Below, in pieces: positions 59,252 through 64,000 of a DNA stretch of 64,000 nt. Every line of letters starts with the position of its first letter. Position 1 is the first letter of the stretch. Both the position numbers and the translations under genes were made by a program. The notes below the pieces were generated by a model that ran no database searches, was not told the origin of the DNA, and saw only the letters and a list, made by a program, of their open reading frames with translations. The DNA comes from Allolucifera butyrica (GTDB taxonomy: Bacteria; Bacillota; Negativicutes; Sporomusales; UPPP01). The stretch spans positions 62,001-126,000 of the forward strand of contig NZ_UPPP01000127.1 of the NCBI RefSeq assembly GCF_900476375.1, in the 5' to 3' direction.

Positions 59252-60532
59252 ATGGGTGACAATGTTAGCAGTAAAAATATTAAGATAGCTGCTTGTTTGG
59301 TTACGGTACTGTTCTTTCTTTGGGGCCTCAGCTATGGTTTGATTGACGTTATGAACAAAAACTTTCAAAATCAGTTGGGCATTACAAAAGCAACATCCGG
59401 TCTGTTGCAGGCAGCTTACTTTGGCGGATATTTTGTAATCGCTACACCTGCTTCACTGATAGCTAAACGGTTTGGTTTTAAAGGCGGAATTATCATGGGG
59501 CTTTTCCTGTATGCAGTGGGGGCCTTTCTTATCGTTCCGGCAAGCAATACGCACAGTTTTACTATGTTTTTAGGGGCATTTTTTGTTATTGCCTGCGGTC
59601 TTGGCAGCCTGGAGACAAATGCCAACCCGTACATCACCAAGCTTGGCCGTGATGAAGGCGCAGCATTTCGTATCAATGTTGCCCAAAGTTTTAACGGCGT
59701 TGGTCAGTTTCTGGGGCCAATCATCGGCGGCAGCTTGTTTCTTTCTATCGCCAAGAGTGATGATATCGCCAGGAATATGCATAATGTTCAGATGGTTTAT
59801 GTCGGCATTGCTGCAATTGTTTTATGTATGCTCGTATTATTCCTGGTAACTAAAATGCCTGAAGGGGCTGAAGTTTCAGACGGCGAAAATTCTGCGGAAG
59901 GTAATGGGTCATATAGCCAGCTTTTTAGCTATAAGCATTTTAAACTCGGCGCACTGGCACAGTTTTTATATATAGCTGCCCAGGTCGGGGCCGGCGCGTT
60001 TTTTATTAATTACAGTGTTGAACACTGGCAGGAACTTTCAGATAGCAAAGCCGCTTATTTCTTCGGTATTGCATTAGTCGCATTCATGGTCGGAAGAATT
60101 GTAACCACTCCTTTAATGAAAAAATTCAGTGCCGGTAAAATTCTTGGCGTATATTCTGTAATCAATGCGATTCTCATGATCTTTTTGAACGTTACAACCG
60201 GTAGCTTAAGTATATTTTTGCTGATCGCATCCTTCTTCTTTATGTCTATTAGCTTCCCGACAATTTTTGCTTTAAGTGTTGTAAGAATTCCTGAGAATCT
60301 TGTTAAAACAGCTTCCAGTATCATTATTATGAGCATCGTTGGTGGGGCTATTATGCCCTTCTTCATGGGCCATATTGCCGATAAATTTGGTACGGCTGCC
60401 GGTTACCTGCTTCTCTTACCTTGCTTCTTATTTGTTGCGTGGTATGGATTTAAAGGCTGTAAAACGGAATGCGGTATGGATTTAAAGGCCAGTAGAGTTG
60501 AAAAGGAGATAATCAATGCTAGAAGTAGTTGA
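59252..60532 (+). CDS. fucP: L-fucose:H+ symporter
   Basis: A 426-residue major facilitator of the FucP type with 12 helices. The membrane-embedded acidic pair important for proton coupling is seen in YGLIDVMNK (helix 1) and GLGSLETNANPYITKLG (helix 4), the latter almost identical to E. coli FucP around Glu135. It imports L-fucose with a proton. It follows the dehydrogenase by 16 bases (CGGAGGG) and overlaps the lactonase gene by 17 bases. Confidence 0.9.
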   Translation: MGDNVSSKNIKIAACLVTVLFFLWGLSYGLIDVMNKNFQNQLGITKATSGLLQAAYFGGYFVIATPASLIAKRFGFKGGIIMGLFLYAVGAFLIVPASNTHSFTMFLGAFFVIACGLGSLETNANPYITKLGRDEGAAFRINVAQSFNGVGQFLGPIIGGSLFLSIAKSDDIARNMHNVQMVYVGIAAIVLCMLVLFLVTKMPEGAEVSDGENSAEGNGSYSQLFSYKHFKLGALAQFLYIAAQVGAGAFFINYSVEHWQELSDSKAAYFFGIALVAFMVGRIVTTPLMKKFSAGKILGVYSVINAILMIFLNVTTGSLSIFLLIASFFFMSISFPTIFALSVVRIPENLVKTASSIIIMSIVGGAIMPFFMGHIADKFGTAAGYLLLLPCFLFVAWYGFKGCKTECGMDLKASRVEKEIINARSS

Positions 60533-61625
60533 CAGTCACTTTCACATTTGGGATTTGGACGTATTGAATCTCCCCTGGCTGGATTTCTGCGCCGGCATTA
60601 AAAGAAGCTTTAGCGTGGATGATTTATGCAAAGCTTACGGTAAATATGACCTCGATTTTAAGGGCGGTGTTTATGTAGAGGTTGACTGTGATAATGCTGT
60701 TAAAGAGGATGAGTATATTTTTAATCTGCATAATTCTACGATTTTGGCGAGAATTATGCGGGTACCGCATTTATGCGCTCACATGCGTCTTCCCCTAAAG
60801 ATTGCCGGTGTTAGAGAGCCGCTTCATATTGAAACGTCGCCTCATGGTAGATGCTTGGAAGACAGTTTTATGGAAGGGCTTGAAGTTCTGGCGGATAAGG
60901 ATATGATTTTTGAGAGCTGCAACCGGGTAGAAGAACTCCAGGATATGTATAATGCAGTTTCCCGGGTTCCTCAGACCAAGGTTGTAATCAATCACTGCGG
61001 TAATGTAACGGAGTTGACGGCAGATTATAAGCGGGCAATGAAAAAACTTGCCGAATTGCCTAATGTATACTGCAAGGTTTCCGGATTTGCTACAGAAAAC
61101 AAGGTTTTTGTAAAAAATCTGCTTGACTTTCTGACCGGCGAATTTGATCATTCCAAACTGATTTATGCTTCAAACTTCCCGGTTGTTGAGCTGTACTCGT
61201 CCTTTGATGAACATTTGAAGGCAGTAAGGGAATACTTTGGCGATGATGCGGACTTTTTCAGTAAAAGTGCCAGGAAGCTTTATAAAATCAATAAGCCTCA
61301 GACTTTTGCCAATGTGATCCGGCTTCGTCCTGAAAAGGCAGAGTACTATAAAAAGCTGCATGCCAATCCGTTCTCCGGCATAAATAAGAAAATAAGAGAA
61401 TGCGGTATCACTAAATATCAGATTTTTAACCGCGATGATTTGCTCTTTTCTATTATGGAGTACTGCGGCGACGATTTCGAGTACGATATGGCGAAGATGG
61501 CGCAGGACCCTGAAACTCAGAGATGGTGGCAGGAAACCGATCCATGCCAGATGCGCATAGCAGGCGCTTTTAAGTCTGAGTGGTGGGCTGATATGAAACT
61601 TGTATATGACCTCAATAAAAATTAG
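60516..61625 (+). CDS. Probable L-fuconolactonase (amidohydrolase)
   Basis: A 369-residue COG3618-type TIM-barrel hydrolase starting EVVDSHFHIWD (D-x-H-F-H-x-W metal motif), with VVINHCGN and LIYASNFPVVE as later strand motifs. It should open L-fuconolactone to L-fuconate. About 80 residues beyond the usual barrel end (from about 285) form a helical extension rich in Trp that I cannot assign. Its ATG follows AAGGAGAT inside the fucP end. Confidence 0.83.
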   Translation: MLEVVDSHFHIWDLDVLNLPWLDFCAGIKRSFSVDDLCKAYGKYDLDFKGGVYVEVDCDNAVKEDEYIFNLHNSTILARIMRVPHLCAHMRLPLKIAGVREPLHIETSPHGRCLEDSFMEGLEVLADKDMIFESCNRVEELQDMYNAVSRVPQTKVVINHCGNVTELTADYKRAMKKLAELPNVYCKVSGFATENKVFVKNLLDFLTGEFDHSKLIYASNFPVVELYSSFDEHLKAVREYFGDDADFFSKSARKLYKINKPQTFANVIRLRPEKAEYYKKLHANPFSGINKKIRECGITKYQIFNRDDLLFSIMEYCGDDFEYDMAKMAQDPETQRWWQETDPCQMRIAGAFKSEWWADMKLVYDLNKN

Positions 61626-61667
61626 AAGGTGGATTTATGCCATTATTTGTGGGAAAAGGAGAAGCAA

Positions 61668-62561
61668 ATGAATTGTGAATATATTTGTCCAATTTTAACC
61701 TCCGTAAATGAAGATGGAACAGTAAATTATGAAGAAATGCATGCTTTATACGATCAGATTCTTGGTGCCGGTATTGACGGGGTGTTAGTCGGCGGCAGCG
61801 CCGGTGAATTTTATGCTTTTACCTATCAAGAAATTCAGGCTATGATTACCGATGCGGTGAAGCATATCAATCATAAAGGCATCGTGTTAGCCGGTACGGG
61901 GCGGATGGCTAAATCCGAAACCGTTAGCCTTTCCAATGTTGCCATTAATGCCGGGGCGGATGCGGTTATTATTGTCGGTCCTTATTACAGTGCCTGCAAT
62001 CAGGAAGACGTATTTAATTATTATGATGATGTTATGAGTCAGATTCACGGTAATATTTTCTTATACAATTACGCCGATCGTACCGGCTATGATGTATCGG
62101 CCGATACCATTTTGCGGCTTCTGGCTAAACATAAAAATTTCGCCGGCGTGAAAGACACCCATCCCGTATTGCGTCATACGCAAAAATACATTCAGGAAAT
62201 TAAGACGAAATACCCTGATTTTCAGGTATTTACCGGTTACGACAACAATTGCATTCCAGCGGTTATTTCCGGTGGTAACGGTTGTATCGGAGCTTTATCA
62301 AACGTATATCCGGAACTTTGCCATAATGTAGCCGAAGCATTGCGGCAGGAAGATTTGCAGAAGATAAAAAGCATGCAGCGGGAAATTGACAGGCGCATGA
62401 AGTTTTATGAAGTATATACGCCGTTCAATCCGGTTATGAAATGGGCGATGAAAGAATTAAATAAACCTATGCAGGAAAACTGCAAGGAACCGTTAACCGC
62501 GTTAACTGAGGAAGTAAAACAGTCATTAATTGAAATCGCCCATGATTTATGGCGTAAATAA
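61668..62561 (+). CDS. DapA-family 2-keto-3-deoxy-L-fuconate aldolase
   Basis: A 297-residue class I pyruvate aldolase of the dihydrodipicolinate synthase family. GGSAGEFYAF (about 43-52) binds pyruvate, the catalytic Tyr is in YNYADRTGYD, and the Schiff-base Lys in FAGVKDTHP (about 163). In this operon it should cleave 2-keto-3-deoxy-L-fuconate to pyruvate and L-lactaldehyde. The ATG at 61668 after AAAAGGAG is better than the frame start at 61629. Confidence 0.86.
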   Translation: MNCEYICPILTSVNEDGTVNYEEMHALYDQILGAGIDGVLVGGSAGEFYAFTYQEIQAMITDAVKHINHKGIVLAGTGRMAKSETVSLSNVAINAGADAVIIVGPYYSACNQEDVFNYYDDVMSQIHGNIFLYNYADRTGYDVSADTILRLLAKHKNFAGVKDTHPVLRHTQKYIQEIKTKYPDFQVFTGYDNNCIPAVISGGNGCIGALSNVYPELCHNVAEALRQEDLQKIKSMQREIDRRMKFYEVYTPFNPVMKWAMKELNKPMQENCKEPLTALTEEVKQSLIEIAHDLWRK

Positions 62562-62603
62562 GCTGAAAAGGCAAATGAAGTATCTTAAGTAATGGAGGGT
62601 AAA

Positions 62604-63755
62604 ATGGCGAATCGTATTATCTTAAATGAAACATCTTATTTCGGTAAAGGGGCTATTCGTGAAATTGTCAATGAAATTAAGAAGCGGGGCTTGAAAAAGG
62701 TCATGGTCGCTACGGACCCGGATTTAATCAAATTTAAGGTAGTTGCTAACGTGACGGAACTGTTCGATGCTGCCAATATCGACTATGCCGTTTACGATCA
62801 CATCAAAGCCAACCCGACTATTGAAAATGTCCAGGAAGGGGTGGCCTTCTGTAAGGAGCAGGGCGCCGATGTCCTCGTCGCCATTGGCGGCGGCTCATCT
62901 ATCGACACATCCAAGGCTATTTCCATCATTATGACGAATCCGGAATTTGCCGATGTTCGCAGTTTGGAAGGCGCTTCGCCGACAAAACGCAAAGGCATGC
63001 CGGTCATCGCTGTATCTACGACGAGCGGCACGGCCGCAGAAGTTACCATCAATTATGTTATCACCGATAGAGAAAAGAACCGCAAATTCGTTTGTGCCGA
63101 TCCCCACGATATCCCCATTGTCGCCATCGTTGATCCGGATATGTGCGCATCCATGCCGAAAGGCCTGTGTGCTTCCACCGGTATGGATGCCTTGGTACAT
63201 GCCATCGAAGGCTATATCACCAAGGGCGCTTGGGAATTGACCGATATGATGCATCTGAAAGCCATTGCAATCATCAGCAAATGGCTGCGCAAATCTGTAG
63301 AAGGCGATTTGAAGGCTCGCGAAGAAATGGCTATTGGCCAGTACATTGCCGGCATGGGCTTTTCTAACGTCGGCCTCGGTATCGTCCATTCCATGGCTCA
63401 TCCGCTAAGCGCGTTCTATGACATTCCCCACGGCGTGGCCTGCGCAGTTCTCCTGGCCCCGGTATTGAATTTTAATGCACCGGCAACGGGCGAACGGTAT
63501 CGCGAAGTAGCGCGTGCTATGGGGGTAGAAGGCGTAGACGATATGAGCCGGGACGAATACTGCCGGGTTTGTATTGCAGCCGTTCAGAAATTGGCCGACG
63601 ACGTCAAGATTCCGCGCCGCCTAAGTAAACTGGGCGTAAAAGAAAAAGATTTTGAATTTTTGGCTAAATATGCTTTGGCTGATGCCTGCACACCGGGTAA
63701 TCCGCGTGACGTAACTGTAGATGATATATTAGCCATTTACAAATCCATCTACTGA
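62604..63755 (+). CDS. fucO: Lactaldehyde reductase / 1,2-propanediol oxidoreductase
   Basis: A 383-residue iron-dependent group III alcohol dehydrogenase, the same length as E. coli FucO and closely similar throughout (MANRIILNETSYFGKGA start; EFADVRSLEG; INYVITDREK; HDIP). NAD-binding GGGSSID, and Fe ligands in DALVHAIEGY, GIVHSMAHPL and DIPHGVACAV are intact. It reduces L-lactaldehyde to L-1,2-propanediol, regenerating NAD+. ATG 62604 follows TGGAGGG; the ATG at 62592 overlaps that site. Confidence 0.93.
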   Translation: MANRIILNETSYFGKGAIREIVNEIKKRGLKKVMVATDPDLIKFKVVANVTELFDAANIDYAVYDHIKANPTIENVQEGVAFCKEQGADVLVAIGGGSSIDTSKAISIIMTNPEFADVRSLEGASPTKRKGMPVIAVSTTSGTAAEVTINYVITDREKNRKFVCADPHDIPIVAIVDPDMCASMPKGLCASTGMDALVHAIEGYITKGAWELTDMMHLKAIAIISKWLRKSVEGDLKAREEMAIGQYIAGMGFSNVGLGIVHSMAHPLSAFYDIPHGVACAVLLAPVLNFNAPATGERYREVARAMGVEGVDDMSRDEYCRVCIAAVQKLADDVKIPRRLSKLGVKEKDFEFLAKYALADACTPGNPRDVTVDDILAIYKSIY

Positions 63756-63823
63756 AATATTTAATATTTTGAACAGGAACATTTCTTTTACCGGAAGCAG
63801 TAGAATTTAAAAATAGGGCTATG

Positions 63824-63866
63824 AGCAGCCTTGACAATTTAGAATCATTGTCAAGGCTGCTTTTGT
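63824..63866 (+). terminator. Terminator of the fuc operon
   Basis: AGCAGCCTTGACAAT (63824-63838) pairs perfectly with ATTGTCAAGGCTGCT (63847-63861), followed by TTTT. The remaining bases to 64000 show no gene. Confidence 0.9.
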
Positions 63867-64000
63867 TTGGATGCCGGTCGACTAGCTGAGCGACCTGTAT
63901 TTATCTAGTAAAATATTAGGTCAGAAATAATAAACTTCTGCTCCAATATGTATGGATTTGGCAGGAGTTTTGTCTTTTATGGGTAATTTTTGGAATAAGT

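Overview
The window looks like chromosomal DNA from a diderm Firmicute of the class Negativicutes, probably Sporomusaceae. This rests on two outer-membrane porins that start with an S-layer-homology (SLH) domain followed by a coiled coil and a beta-barrel, strong GGAGG-type ribosome sites, moderate GC, clostridial-type nif gene order (nifI1/nifI2 inside the operon, split nifV) and clostridial-type acetone genes. The family assignment is inference. No rRNA, tRNA, CRISPR array or complete insertion sequence was seen.

Layout. 1-20 kb is accessory metabolism of plant or host polymers and aromatics: a cut PIG-L/LmbE hydrolase, an SLH porin, an MFS carrier and a chemoreceptor; an expansin; a TetR-controlled drug exporter with two identical 21-bp operators; a secreted tannase-like esterase; a LysR/amidohydrolase divergon with a 37-bp palindrome; two ceramidase-like hydrolases, a second SLH porin and a PTS permease. 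20-22.5 kb holds a ZIP metal transporter with an unusual 5' hairpin, and a degenerate integrase-like protein.

22.7-35.6 kb is a single long operon for a vanadium nitrogenase: vnfH-nifI1-nifI2-vnfD-vnfG-vnfK-vnfE-vnfN-nifB-nifV(omega)-nifV(alpha), then a GNAT acetyltransferase, a small unknown protein and a radical-SAM protein. VnfD matches the Azotobacter VnfD residue numbering at the P-cluster cysteines, cofactor Cys257/His423, Gln176 and the carbonate loop TGGPR 335-339 (Azotobacter numbering recalled from memory). The reductase is instead AnfH-like. An intrinsic terminator sits between the promoter and vnfH, and a 16-bp motif is shared with the ZIP promoter. A HTH/periplasmic-binding-like regulator lies convergently after the operon.

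37.6-43.3 kb is an acetone/acetoacetate block (GAF-LuxR regulator, adc, two CoA-transferase subunits, thiolase) followed by a CoA-linked aldehyde dehydrogenase. 43.4-47.7 kb carries TetR, a resorcylate-decarboxylase-like amidohydrolase, a small methyltransferase-like membrane protein and a MarR/Bcr exporter pair.

47.9-55.7 kb holds a GH16 glucanase, a Thr/Pro-rich protein, an arylsulfotransferase-like protein and a cysteine desulfurase/family 2B encapsulin operon, the last three genes lying between inverted copies of a dispersed GGGGACGGGGTTGT repeat. 55.8-63.8 kb is an L-fucose catabolic operon (leaderless IclR, UxaA-family dehydratase, dehydrogenase, FucP, lactonase, aldolase, FucO) organised like the Campylobacter jejuni fucose locus but ending in 1,2-propanediol formation. 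ORF starts were revised wherever a ribosome binding site or family N-terminus favoured an internal codon.
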